Notes: a model not told the origin generated them from the letters alone. 44,628 nt of DNA from Okeania sp. SIO3I5 (GCF_010672085.1 NZ_JAAHHT010000011.1:26936-71563); one strand, 5' to 3'; counted from the stretch's first letter, positions 27,081-34,976 are shown. Translations and numbers: made by a program.

Positions 27081-27480
27081 AGCTACGATCTAGAACCCAG
27101 ACATAGCAAGGGTTTCAAATACCCAAATCGACGCGCCCCTTTGATTTTATCATCAACAAGGCTAATTTTGCCAAAATGACGACCCTCAAACCCGCTCCTG
27201 GCATGGCATCGACGGGGGTCAACGAGAGAATCAGTGTTTCAGCGATTCTCTGACCCGCGTCGATGGGGGTCCATGCAAACATGAAAAACCACCTGTTAGT
27301 CACCCTTAATAACTAAGAAATGACCAAAAACCTATTACTATTTATTTTTCGAGGTTCTTAACTGTAAATATACTAACTTTTACCTTTCATTCCTGTCAAG
27401 TGGACGAAAAAATCAATTTTTGATAGTCTTTTTATAAAAAATATTTTCAGTTATCCATTTTTATTTTTTATTTTCAATAG
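27081..27480 (-). promoter_or_regulatory. CRISPR leader region
   Basis: On the proposed upstream side of the array lies an AT-rich block (about 27300-27480) followed by a GC-rich palindrome and then the first repeat. A partial repeat-like GGTTTCAAATACCCAAAT sits at 27111-27128, separated from repeat 17 by 31 bp. Lack of a gene, position and AT-richness suggest the leader and promoter. The reading frame 27115-27303 on the minus strand is judged spurious. Confidence 0.65.
27201..27276. repeat. Large imperfect palindrome inside the CRISPR leader
   Basis: CATCGACGGGGGTC (27207 on) pairs with GACCCGCGTCGATG (ending 27265), and GAGAATC with GATTCTC inside. The outer GCATGG and CCATGC extend it to 27201-27276. 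The transcript could form a long hairpin, or the DNA a cruciform, just ahead of the first repeat. Confidence 0.75.
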
Positions 27481-27536
27481 CACTCTGGATTTCACGGATA
27501 TCTAACACCAATAACTTTTGTTGCTGTATCCAGATC

Positions 27537-27665
27537 GTTGACATACTCCCGACGTTGCCCTTACGGGACAACGCGGGATTCTTCAGTCTGGGAAACCCTG
27601 ACCGCTGTTTAGACAGAGGTGATGTCCTCCCCCTGTGTTGACATTGATAATAACAAAATTCTCCT
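27537..27665 (-). ncRNA. Solo TnpB-type right end / reRNA (omega RNA) scaffold
   Basis: On the minus strand the segment runs through GACTGAAGAATCCCGCG, a hairpin (CCCGCGTTG/CAACGTCGGG, 27549-27579) and ends GGGAGTATGTCAAC at 27537. This resembles the right end of cyanobacterial IS200/IS605 TnpB elements, where the RNA scaffold ends and the guide starts. No tnpB frame remains beside it. Read this way, the guide would begin at 27536 and run into the glgX tail copy. It may be a decayed or a trans-acting guide unit. Confidence 0.5.
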
Positions 27666-27727
27666 AGCTTGTCAAGGGCATATAAACGTTTAGCTTATGA
27701 AGGTATCCGAATCCTGGCCCTGGCTTT

Positions 27728-27800
27728 CATCCCGACGCTCCCCTCCCCCCTTCCAAAGGGGGGTTAGGGGGGATGGAGAGCGCGGGACTTCCCGCCAGGA
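27728..27800. repeat. Short inverted-repeat element with GGGGGGTTAGGGGGGA core
   Basis: CTGGC...TCCCGACGCTC on the left and GAGCGCGGGA...GCCAG on the right bracket CCCCCCTTCC/AAGGGGGGTTAGGGGGGA. The same core recurs at about 30340-30412. Confidence 0.5.
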
Positions 27801-27834
27801 AAGTTAAAATCTCTAGTCCAGTAGTGGACTACTC

Positions 27835-27946
27835 TGCAGACGCGGATTTGGCCACGGATACACGGATGGATGTGGTTGAGATCCTAGGATTAAGTCGCGA
27901 TTAAGGCAGACGCGGATTTGGCCACGGATACACGGATGGATGTAGT
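27835..27946. repeat. Two 39-bp direct repeats (GCAGACGCGGATTTGGCCAC type)
   Basis: The unit beginning GCAGACGCGGATTTGGC and ending ACACGGATGGATGT occurs at 27835-27873 and 27908-27946 with no obvious change. Inverted relatives (ATCCGTGCATCCGTGGC) recur four times around 36120-36320 and once near 31305. Confidence 0.75.
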
Positions 27947-28007
27947 AGTAGTGGACTGTTTCATCTACTCGACTCCTCAACCCAACCTACAGCTTTTGAC
28001 TTCACAC

Positions 28008-30152
28008 CTATTTTGCCATCAAAACAACAACAGATCGCGGTTCAACCCGATACCTAACACCAATAACCTCGATCGCTGCATCAAAATTATTAAAATCTCT
28101 AGGAGAAGCAAAAGCAGTATTAACAATCAAATACCAACTTTCCCCTTTTGGCAAAAGTGGTAACTCAAACATTAGAGGTTTCCAATAACCATTCAACATA
28201 ATATGAAAATATTCACCTTTTTTCTCCTCTGACGAAATAGCAGCAGGTAGCTCTGGATGCCTTAAACTAAAAGCTAAAGTCCGAGAATCTTCCCACCAAT
28301 CAGGTTTACCTAAACTTACTCCATGCCAACTAATATTAGGTACTTCATTCGGATTAATTTGCTCTTCATCTGTAGCTAAAGACGATTCTGGAGTCCCCGC
28401 TCCCACAGTAGCTAAAACCTTATCTACCTGCATAATTTCTAACTCTTGGGTAAAATTAATAATCCCTCTGACAAATCGTAATAGATCCGTTTGTTTCTCA
28501 ATTTGACTCCAATCAAACCAACTAAGTTCATTATTCTGACAATAACCATTATTATTACCCAGTTGAGTGCGCCTGACTTCATCTCCCATCAAAATCATTG
28601 GGGTACCCTGGGAAAAAAACAATATGGTGAAAAAATTCTTGATTTGTCGCAGTCTTAATACTTCAATTTCCCGCCGATCCGTAACTCCTTCAACTCCACA
28701 ATTCCAACTCAAATTATCATTAGCACCATCGCGACTATCTTCACAATTTGCCTCATTATGTTTCTCATTGTAAGAAACCAGATCGTTCATAGTAAAACCA
28801 TCATGGCAAGTAATAAAATTAATACTATGATTCGGTTCCCTGTCTGGTTGAGGATAAATATCAGGACTACCCATAATTCTTGCTGCCAACTTATCAATTA
28901 TTTTGGGGTCACTTTTGACAAATTGACGCACATCATCCCGATAATGTCCGTTCCATTCAGCAAAGCGATCGCCAATAAACGAACCCACCTGATAAAGTCC
29001 TGCTGCATCCCAAGCTTCAGCAATAATCTTAGTTCCCGCCAAAACCGGATCAGACTCAATTGCCCACAAAACCGGAGGATCTTCCAAAGGATCGCCAGTC
29101 ATACTGCGAGACATAACAGATGCCAAGTCAAACCGGAACCCATCAACGTGCATCTCTCTCACCCAGTAACCAAGACAGTCAACAATTAAGCGATGTACAA
29201 AAGGATTATTCGTATTGAAAGTATTTCCACAACCACTATAGTTAGTGTAGCAACTAGAATCATCAGCTTCCAGAATGTAGTAAGCAGAATTTTCCAAGCC
29301 CCGGAAAGAAACAGTTGGTCCGTTTTCATTCCCCTCCGCAGTGTGATTGAACACCACATCCAAAATTACCTCTATTCCCGATCTATGCAAAGCTTTAACC
29401 ATATCTCGAAACTCATCCATCGGTCCGAAAATATCTTGGCGAGAACTATAACCGTGGTGAGGAGCAAAAAAAGCGATCGGACTATAACCCCAATAATTAA
29501 TTAGAGGTTCGCGCACATCTTGTTCGTCAAATTGTTGTACGGGTAATAATTCCACCGCAGTAATTCCCAATTCTTTGAGATAAGGAATTTTTTCTATTAA
29601 TCCAGCAAAAGTACCGCGTTTTTCAGGCGGTACTCCAGAGTTCGGATTACGAGTAAATCCACCAACGTGCATTTCATAGATAACTGTGGTAGCGTAGGGA
29701 GTTTCTAGGGGTTTGTCATCTTCCCAGTCATAAGTAGTTGGATCAGCTACTACCCCTTTGAGAGCGTAAGCACAGTTATCAGTATTACCCGTAGCAGCTT
29801 CACGACTATATTTTTCTTGTCCCACTACGACTCTAGCATAAGGATCGAGTAAAACTTTTTTACCATCAAATCGGTGACCTTTTTCTGGATTAAAAGGTCC
29901 ATAAACTCGATAAGCATATATTTGTCCCGCTCCAATACCAGAAATAAAAATGTGCCAGTAATGATGAGTTCTGTGTTGTTTTGGATCAAGTAAAATTACT
30001 CGTTCTGGTTTAGCTGCCAATGGTTCATCAAATAGTAGTAATTCTATTGCCGTAGCATTTTTGGAGTAGATAGAGAAATTTACTCCTTTGGGGTTTTGAG
30101 AGACAGTGGCACCAATCGGAAAACTATTACCGGGTAAAATATTAAGATTCAT
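28008..30152 (-). CDS. glgX: Glycogen debranching enzyme (isoamylase type)
   Basis: A 714-residue GH13 enzyme that hydrolyses alpha-1,6 branches in glycogen. An N-terminal CBM48-like domain (1-150) precedes the barrel. Landmarks are YWGYSPIAFFAPHHGYSS, DVVFNHTAEG, the nucleophile Asp342 in FRFDLASV, the acid/base Glu379 in IIAEAWDAAG, and the third carboxylate Asp451 in CHDGFTMNDLV. All three are intact. The C-terminal beta domain ends VVVLMAK. The last ~85 bp were duplicated twice downstream, on the two sides of the CRISPR island. No other glycogen gene is adjacent. Confidence 0.95.
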   Translation of the reverse strand: MNLNILPGNSFPIGATVSQNPKGVNFSIYSKNATAIELLLFDEPLAAKPERVILLDPKQHRTHHYWHIFISGIGAGQIYAYRVYGPFNPEKGHRFDGKKVLLDPYARVVVGQEKYSREAATGNTDNCAYALKGVVADPTTYDWEDDKPLETPYATTVIYEMHVGGFTRNPNSGVPPEKRGTFAGLIEKIPYLKELGITAVELLPVQQFDEQDVREPLINYWGYSPIAFFAPHHGYSSRQDIFGPMDEFRDMVKALHRSGIEVILDVVFNHTAEGNENGPTVSFRGLENSAYYILEADDSSCYTNYSGCGNTFNTNNPFVHRLIVDCLGYWVREMHVDGFRFDLASVMSRSMTGDPLEDPPVLWAIESDPVLAGTKIIAEAWDAAGLYQVGSFIGDRFAEWNGHYRDDVRQFVKSDPKIIDKLAARIMGSPDIYPQPDREPNHSINFITCHDGFTMNDLVSYNEKHNEANCEDSRDGANDNLSWNCGVEGVTDRREIEVLRLRQIKNFFTILFFSQGTPMILMGDEVRRTQLGNNNGYCQNNELSWFDWSQIEKQTDLLRFVRGIINFTQELEIMQVDKVLATVGAGTPESSLATDEEQINPNEVPNISWHGVSLGKPDWWEDSRTLAFSLRHPELPAAISSEEKKGEYFHIMLNGYWKPLMFELPLLPKGESWYLIVNTAFASPRDFNNFDAAIEVIGVRYRVEPRSVVVLMAK

Positions 30153-30198
30153 AATTTTTAACTTATTAATTGTTAGATAACTTAAGTAATTTTATACA

Positions 30199-30290
30199 CA
30201 GGACTTACGCAAAATTCCAAATCATACACCTTATGTAGGGGCGAATGGCATTCGCCCTTTACTAGATATGGTGGTTCTGCGTAAGTCCTG
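30199..30290. mobile_element. MITE family A copy 2
   Basis: Ends CAGGACTTACGCA and TGCGTAAGTCCTG bracket the core palindrome GGGCGAATGGCATTCGCCC. It lies 47 bp upstream of the glgX start and may sit in its promoter region. Confidence 0.85.
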
Positions 30291-30306
30291 ATACAATAAA
30301 AATAGA

Positions 30307-30454
30307 TATATAGTGATTTTCACCAAACGTGAGGTACATTAACAATCCCCCTAAATCCCCCTTTGTAAGGGGGACTTCCGGTTCCCCCCTTTTTCAAGGG
30401 GGGTTAGGGGGGATCTACAGCAGTGTATCTTACTAGCCTGAGAAATGCTATATA
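30307..30454. mobile_element. MITE family F copy 2 with CCCCC/GGGGG core
   Basis: The left end TATATAGTGATTTTC with CGTGAGGTAC and the right end TGAGAAATGCTATATA resemble the element at 5267-5430. The interior holds opposed AATCCCCCTAAATCCCCC and AAGGGGGGTTAGGGGGGA blocks. Together with family A copies it fills the 521-bp gap between glgX and the stress protein, where no gene is seen. Confidence 0.55.
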
Positions 30455-30549
30455 GCAGGGAATAGGGAACAGGGAATAGTTGGAAAAACGTTTCCTAGTC
30501 TAAGATTTATTATCAGTCTATGTCCTTACCAGTTCTTTTTTAGCTGTAT

Positions 30550-30641
30550 CAGGACTTACGCAAATTCTTAGACAATAAGCTATCTATAGAGGGCGAATGC
30601 CATTCGCCCCTACTAGATATGGTGGTTCTGCGTAAGTCCTG
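30550..30641. mobile_element. MITE family A copy 3
   Basis: Ends CAGGACTTACGCA and TGCGTAAGTCCTG with core GGGCGAATGCCATTCGCCC. It ends 32 bp before the universal stress protein start. Confidence 0.85.
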
Positions 30642-30673
30642 TGTATATTAAAAAAATTTGGGAATATTAACCT

Positions 30674-31141
30674 ATGTATGAAAAAATTTTAGTTGCTATT
30701 GATACATCTGCCATAGGCGATCGCGTCTTTAATACAGCCTTACAGTTAGCAAAACTTGGTAACTCAAATCTGATGTTAGTTCATATTCTGTCGGAGGAAG
30801 CACAAGAAAGTCCTATCAGTAACCTTTGGCCAATGAGTGTTGGTTACGATCCACAGATAATGAAAGAATATCATCAGATTTGGGAACAGTTTGAGAAAGA
30901 ATGTTTACAGATGCTGCAATCAAAAACAAGTGCAGGAAGAGACGCTGGTTTTCCAACAGAATTTACTCAAGTAAGAGGTAATCCTGGTCGGGAAATCTGT
31001 AAAATAGCACAAGAATGGAGTGCTGATTTAATTGTTATGGGACGTCGTGGACATTCTGTTTTGAGTGAACTGGTATTAGGTAGTGTAAGTAATTATGTTA
31101 TCCACCGCGCTCATTGTTCTGTTCATATTGTACAAGATTAG
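30674..31141 (+). CDS. Universal stress protein (UspA family)
   Basis: A 155-residue cytoplasmic Usp domain. It opens KILVAIDTSAIGDRVFNTAL and carries the ATP-binding signature GRRGHSVLSELVLGSVSNYV near residues 127-147, so it belongs to the ATP-binding Usp branch. Such proteins respond to starvation, oxidative or light stress, but no specific partner is shown here. Length is typical. Family A MITEs lie just upstream and just downstream and may influence its transcript ends. Confidence 0.92.
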   Translation: MYEKILVAIDTSAIGDRVFNTALQLAKLGNSNLMLVHILSEEAQESPISNLWPMSVGYDPQIMKEYHQIWEQFEKECLQMLQSKTSAGRDAGFPTEFTQVRGNPGREICKIAQEWSADLIVMGRRGHSVLSELVLGSVSNYVIHRAHCSVHIVQD

Positions 31142-31164
31142 ATTTTCAGTTATCAGTTATCAGT

Positions 31165-31288
31165 CAGGACTTACGCAGAAACCGGGTTTCTTATAACCAG
31201 CACTTACGCAAAACCATCATATCTAGTAGGGGCGAATGGCATTCGCCCCCTGCGGATAGCGTGTTGTCTAAGAGTTTGCGTAAGTCCG
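31165..31288. mobile_element. MITE family A copy 4, extended or nested
   Basis: The outer left end CAGGACTTACGCA is followed by GAAACCGGGTTTC and then a second left end (CAGCACTTACGCA, 31198 on). The core GGGCGAATGGCATTCGCCC and a right end TTTGCGTAAGTCCG complete it. The doubled left end suggests that another palindrome entered one copy. Confidence 0.75.
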
Positions 31289-31385
31289 GATAATATAACT
31301 CACCATCCGTATATCCGTGGCCAAATCTGTGTCTTGCCCCCAACTTCTCCCGCTGATATAGAATCCCCATAATTACTATCGCTAA

Positions 31386-31459
31386 GTCATTGCGACTTAC
31401 ACTCCTGGAAGAAAGCAATCTCCTCAACATAAGAGATTGCTTCCTATCGTCGCAATGAC
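31386..31459. repeat. GTCATTGCGA palindromic repeat
   Basis: GTCATTGCGAC on the left and GTCGCAATGAC on the right frame GAAAGCAATCTC/GAGATTGCTTC, giving a nearly complete hairpin of about 74 bp. The same type of interspersed palindrome is widespread in bacteria. The bases 31480-31600 are TTTTGAATT and CCGTTTGCA repeats with no gene. Confidence 0.7.
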
Positions 31460-31600
31460 GACTGTTCAACCGGACTTTATAAGAGACGTTTCCTGCCTCA
31501 ACTTTTGAATTCCGTTTGCAAACGTTCTTACTTTTGAATTCTGTTTGCAGACATTCTTACTTTTGAATTTTGAATTTTGAATTTTGAATTTTAACTCTAG

Positions 31601-32380
31601 CTACAACTGTTCTGGATCGATACCAAGGGAACGCAACATTTGTTCAAGTTGTTCAGCACGTTGCCGTTCCTGTTGAACTTCTTCTTCAAGTTGTTCAGCA
31701 CGTCGTTCTTGCTGTTCAGCACGTTGTCGCTCCTGTTGAACTCGTTGTCGTTCCTGAAGTTCTCGCTCTTCTGGGGTCATAAACCTGTTCCCCTCAGAGT
31801 CATACCAATACAACCACTCTTGTTCGGAATGGTAATGGTTACCAACTTCAGTTCCTATCCCGAGACCAATTTCTGGCATCCACACGGGATTTCCTTGTAA
31901 ACGTTGGTATGCTCCATTTAACAAACGATACACCTCAAAACGCTCATGTTTGTCTCGCTTGGAATAATCTGGGTTATAAATCACATAATACAAGACTCCC
32001 AACCGAGCATAATCAATCATTTTTTTATCGTATTCGTTGCCATAAGTTTGAGAAACAATTTCCAATACGAATATGGGAACAATATAATTTTCCTCCCAAA
32101 GAACATAAGAGAGTCGCAATTTATCATTTTTGAGTCGTGTAACTCCCAAACTGAGAAAACCATCAGGAACTATAGGAACTCTAGGACTTGAACCGGTGGT
32201 GTGGAAAATTCCCATATCCACGCCAAAAAACCAATCATAGCGATCGCTCCATAACCGATCTAAAATTAGCAGTAGCAAGTTAGGAATTAGGTTTTGTATT
32301 TCATTATCCACGGGTTTGTCGTCTGAACTGGGTAATTCGTCACTTGATGGTAGGTTGAGTAATTCGTTGTAGTTTACCAT
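31601..32380 (-). CDS. Uma2-family protein, tandem copy 1
   Basis: A 259-residue Uma2 (DUF820) protein with a PD-(D/E)xK nuclease-like core. The expected residues are the Asp of IVPDGFLSLGV, the Glu of PIFVLEIVS and the Lys of YDKKMIDYARLGV. The C-terminal third is a charged coiled coil built from ERQRAEQ and RRAEQLEEEVQ units and ends LRSLGIDPEQL. Uma2 genes are greatly expanded in cyanobacteria, and their biological role is still unknown. It is the first of three tandem copies that differ mainly in coiled-coil length. The ATG at 32380 has no strong ribosome site. Confidence 0.88.
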   Translation of the reverse strand: MVNYNELLNLPSSDELPSSDDKPVDNEIQNLIPNLLLLILDRLWSDRYDWFFGVDMGIFHTTGSSPRVPIVPDGFLSLGVTRLKNDKLRLSYVLWEENYIVPIFVLEIVSQTYGNEYDKKMIDYARLGVLYYVIYNPDYSKRDKHERFEVYRLLNGAYQRLQGNPVWMPEIGLGIGTEVGNHYHSEQEWLYWYDSEGNRFMTPEERELQERQRVQQERQRAEQQERRAEQLEEEVQQERQRAEQLEQMLRSLGIDPEQL

Positions 32381-32482
32381 AATAATTTGGTTGTGACATT
32401 TGAACTATTTAATTTTAGCAAATAAATGATATAGTAGGAAATGGCTAAATTTCAAAATAAATGGATAGTCTATGTTTACTTA

Positions 32483-32612
32483 CCGAAAAATTTTGGTTTA
32501 AAGCCTCCCCTTTTAAGGGGATAATAAATAAAAATTTTCATGATTAGTCAATCCTCTTCTTTTCAAGGAGAGGTAATTATTCATTATTCATTATTCATTA
32601 TTCATTTTTGAA
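32483..32612. mobile_element. MITE family C copy 2 (inverted)
   Basis: Reading right to left it has the same blocks as the mazF insertion: TTCAAAAATGAATAATGAAT, TACCTCTCCTTGAAAAG, CCCCTTAAAAGGGG and CTTTAAACC with TTTTTCGG. Its right edge abuts a truncated gene remnant at 32610. Confidence 0.7.
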
Positions 32613-32717
32613 GAGCAGGTACTAAATGAAGTACATAATCTTTCCTATACAGATCGACTGAGATTACTAGAAGCATTGCAAAAGATGCTTAATGATGAGG
32701 TGAAAGTATCGGTATAA
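32610..32717 (+). pseudogene. Remnant of a small addiction-module-type protein
   Basis: A 35-codon frame (EEQVLNEVHNLSYTDRLRLL then EALQKMLNDEVKVSV, stop at 32715-32717) begins inside the edge of the family C element and has no start codon of its own. The helical LSYTDRLRLLEAL motif resembles small antitoxin N termini of cyanobacteria. It looks like the end of a gene whose start was removed by the element. The identification is tentative. Confidence 0.45.
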
Positions 32718-32765
32718 CACTTCCATTGTCAGCAAATTCGATCTGACTTGCGTATAGCACTATAG

Positions 32766-33509
32766 CTACAACTGTTCTGGATCGACACCAAGGGAACGCA
32801 ACATTTGTTCAAGTTGTTCAGCACGTTGCCGTTCCTGTTGAACTTCTTGTTCAAGTTGTTCAGCACGTTGTCGCTCCTGAAGTTCTCGCTCTTCTGGGGT
32901 CATAAACCTGTTCCCCTCAGAGTCATACCAATACAACAACTCTCGTTGATAACGGTAATAATTACCAACTTCAGTTCCTATCCCCAGACCAATTTCTGGC
33001 ATCCAGACGGGATTTCCTTGTAAACGTTGGTATGCTCCATTTAACAAACGATACACCTCAAAACGCTCATGTTTGTCTCGCTTGGTATAATCTGGATCTG
33101 GACTATAGATCGCATAATACAAGACTCCCAACCGAGCGTAATCAATCATTTTTTCATCGTATTCACCCCTATAGGGTTCAGCAACAATTTCCAATACGAA
33201 TACCGGAACAATATAATTTTCCTCCCAAAGAACATAAGAAGGTCGCAATTTATTATTTTTGCAACTTGGAACTCCCAAACTGAGGAAACAATCAGGAACT
33301 ATGGGAATTCTAACGTTAGAGCCGGTAGTGTGATAAATTCCCATGTTTACGCCAAAAAACCAATTAGAGCGATCGCCCCACACTCGATTTAAAATCTCTC
33401 TTAGCAGGAAAGCAACGAGGATATGCATTTCACTATCTACAGGTTCGCCGTCTGAATCAGGTAATTCCTCACTTGATGGGAGATTAAGTTGTTCGTTGTA
33501 GTTAACCAT
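32766..33509 (-). CDS. Uma2-family protein, tandem copy 2
   Basis: A 247-residue Uma2 protein similar to its two neighbours. The nuclease-like residues are the Asp of IVPDCFLSLGV, the Glu of PVFVLEIVA and the Lys of YDEKMIDYARLGV. It has a CIY-type variation (LLYWYDSEGNRFMTPEERELQ kept intact) and a two-unit coiled-coil tail that ends LRSLGVDPEQL. It is the most diverged of the three in the N-terminal 60 residues. A family C element and a gene remnant separate it from copy 1. Confidence 0.86.
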   Translation of the reverse strand: MVNYNEQLNLPSSEELPDSDGEPVDSEMHILVAFLLREILNRVWGDRSNWFFGVNMGIYHTTGSNVRIPIVPDCFLSLGVPSCKNNKLRPSYVLWEENYIVPVFVLEIVAEPYRGEYDEKMIDYARLGVLYYAIYSPDPDYTKRDKHERFEVYRLLNGAYQRLQGNPVWMPEIGLGIGTEVGNYYRYQRELLYWYDSEGNRFMTPEERELQERQRAEQLEQEVQQERQRAEQLEQMLRSLGVDPEQL

Positions 33510-33556
33510 AATATTTGGATTGTGATATTTTGTTTGATTTTAGCAAGTAATTTGAT

Positions 33557-33647
33557 CAGGACTTACGCAAAATACGAAATTATACACCACCTGTAGGGGC
33601 GAATGCCATTCGCCCTTACTATATATAGTGGCTCTGCGTAAGTCCTG
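33557..33647. mobile_element. MITE family A copy 5
   Basis: Ends CAGGACTTACGCA and TGCGTAAGTCCTG, core GGGCGAATGCCATTCGCCC. It lies between Uma2 copies 2 and 3. A second small inverted repeat, GAGTCGCG/CGCGACTC, follows at about 33684-33725. Confidence 0.85.
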
Positions 33648-33782
33648 TTGATGATTATAGCATTTTTTCGGTGAAAGGGAAATGAGTCGCGATAGAACGA
33701 CCTTCCGCGCTCCGCGAACGCGACTCAAATCAAGAAATTGTCATCAAGTTTTTGTATGTTTAACTTTTAACTTGAGCGATAG

Positions 33783-34520
33783 CTACAACTGTTCTGGATC
33801 GATACCAAGGGAACGCAACATTTGTTCAAGTTGTTCAGCACGTCGTTCTTGCTGTTCAGCACGTTGTCGCTCCTGTTGAAATCGTTGTCGTTCCTGAAGT
33901 TCTCGCTCTTCTGGGGTCATAAACCTGTTCCCCTCAGAGTCATACCAATACAACAACTCTCGTTGATAACGGTAATAATTACGAACTTCAGTTCCTATCC
34001 CCAGACCAATTTCTGGCATCCACACGGGATTTCCTTGTAAACGTTGATATGCTCCATTTAACAAACGATACACCTCAAAACGCTCATGTTGATCTCGCTT
34101 GAAATAGTCTGGGTTATAAATAACATAATACAATACTCCCAACCGAGCGTAATCAGTCATTTTTTGATCATATTCGTCGCCATAAGTTTTAGAAACAATC
34201 TCTAACACGAATATCGGAACAATATAATTTTCCTCCCAAAGAATATAGGAAGAGCGCAACTTATCATCTTTCAGTTTTGGAACTCCTAAACTGAGGAAAG
34301 CATCAGGAACTATAGCAACTCTAGGACTTGATCCGGTGGTGTGGAAAATTCCCATATTTATGCCAAAAAACCAATCCGAGCGATCGCCCCATAACTGATT
34401 TAAAATTAGCCATAGCAGGTTAGGAATTAGGATTTGTATTTCGTGATCCACGGGTTTGTCGTCTGAGTCTGGTAATTCGTCACTTGATGGTAGGTTGAGT
34501 AATTCGTTGTAGTTTACCAT
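33783..34520 (-). CDS. Uma2-family protein, tandem copy 3
   Basis: A 245-residue Uma2 protein. The nuclease-like residues are present (IVPDAFLSLGV, PIFVLEIVS, YDQKMTDYARLGV). The N terminus (VNYNELLNLPSSDELPDSDD) matches copy 1 most closely. The coiled coil is intermediate in composition: ERQRFQQERQRAEQQERRAEQ in two pieces, then LRSLGIDPEQL. The 5' flank TAATAATTTGGTTGTGACATTTGA is shared in part with copy 1, so copies 1 and 3 are probably the more recent duplicates. Confidence 0.88.
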   Translation of the reverse strand: MVNYNELLNLPSSDELPDSDDKPVDHEIQILIPNLLWLILNQLWGDRSDWFFGINMGIFHTTGSSPRVAIVPDAFLSLGVPKLKDDKLRSSYILWEENYIVPIFVLEIVSKTYGDEYDQKMTDYARLGVLYYVIYNPDYFKRDQHERFEVYRLLNGAYQRLQGNPVWMPEIGLGIGTEVRNYYRYQRELLYWYDSEGNRFMTPEERELQERQRFQQERQRAEQQERRAEQLEQMLRSLGIDPEQL

Positions 34521-34640
34521 AATAATTTGGTTGTGACATTTGAGTTGTTTTATTTTAGCAAATAAAAGGTACTAAATAGTCAATAGAAAATTCATTGGAT
34601 GATGCAAGTCTTTATAAGTCATTACTGAATTTACTATGAG

Positions 34641-34976
34641 CTACAAAAACTCAATATTATTGTACATATATTCAGGTTATAAACATTCCCAAACTAAGAC
34701 TAAATCGCTAATAATTTTTCCTATTGACTGACGTTGTTAACGAGTATAAATAATTCCAAAATGTTCGATACCTGTGGCAGCTAAACTGAGAAAATCATTA
34801 TCAAAGGTAAAAATGACTCGTTCTTCAGATAAAGCATAAGCTAATTGTTGTTGATCAGATGCACCAATGAGCAACGCTTCTGCTGAGGTTGTAACATCAA
34901 TGCCTCGTATTCTCAAACCATTTGCTATGGCATTACTAACATTTTAATCTAGATGAAATTTAATTTTATTTGACAT
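34641..34976 (-). pseudogene. DUF5615 PIN-like toxin with three in-frame TAA codons
   Basis: From ATG at 34976 to TAG at 34641 there are 112 codons in one unbroken frame. They translate to a typical DUF5615 protein except for TAA at codons 11 (34944-34946), 80 (34737-34739) and 100. Readable blocks are NVSNAIANGLRIRGIDVTTS, ALLIGASDQQQLAYALSEER, VIFTFDNDFLSLAATGIEHF and GIIYTR followed after a stop by QRQSIGKIISDLVLVWECL. The first and third stops sit where the family usually has Glu and the second where Gln fits. There is no frameshift. The start overlaps the DUF433 stop, as in an intact toxin-antitoxin pair. Confidence 0.82.

Larger units (their letters stand above)
27497..27816 (-). pseudogene. 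glgX 3'-end fragment, tail copy 2, interrupted
   Basis: GATATCTAACACCAATAAC at 27497-27515 and the bases up to 27539 match the end of glgX with several substitutions. The glgX junction TAAAATCTCTAG reappears at 27805-27816 after about 265 bp of inserted elements. Both tail copies are followed by TCCA(C/G)TA(C/G)TGGACTACT, which glgX itself lacks, so they share a common ancestor. Confidence 0.6.

Noticed and set aside
27115-27303. 62-codon frame on the minus strand
   Set aside because: It is read through the palindrome of the CRISPR leader, with no similarity or start signal.
31191-31469. 92-codon minus-strand frame
   Set aside because: It spans a family A MITE and the GTCATTGCGA palindrome, so it is repeat sequence, not a gene.
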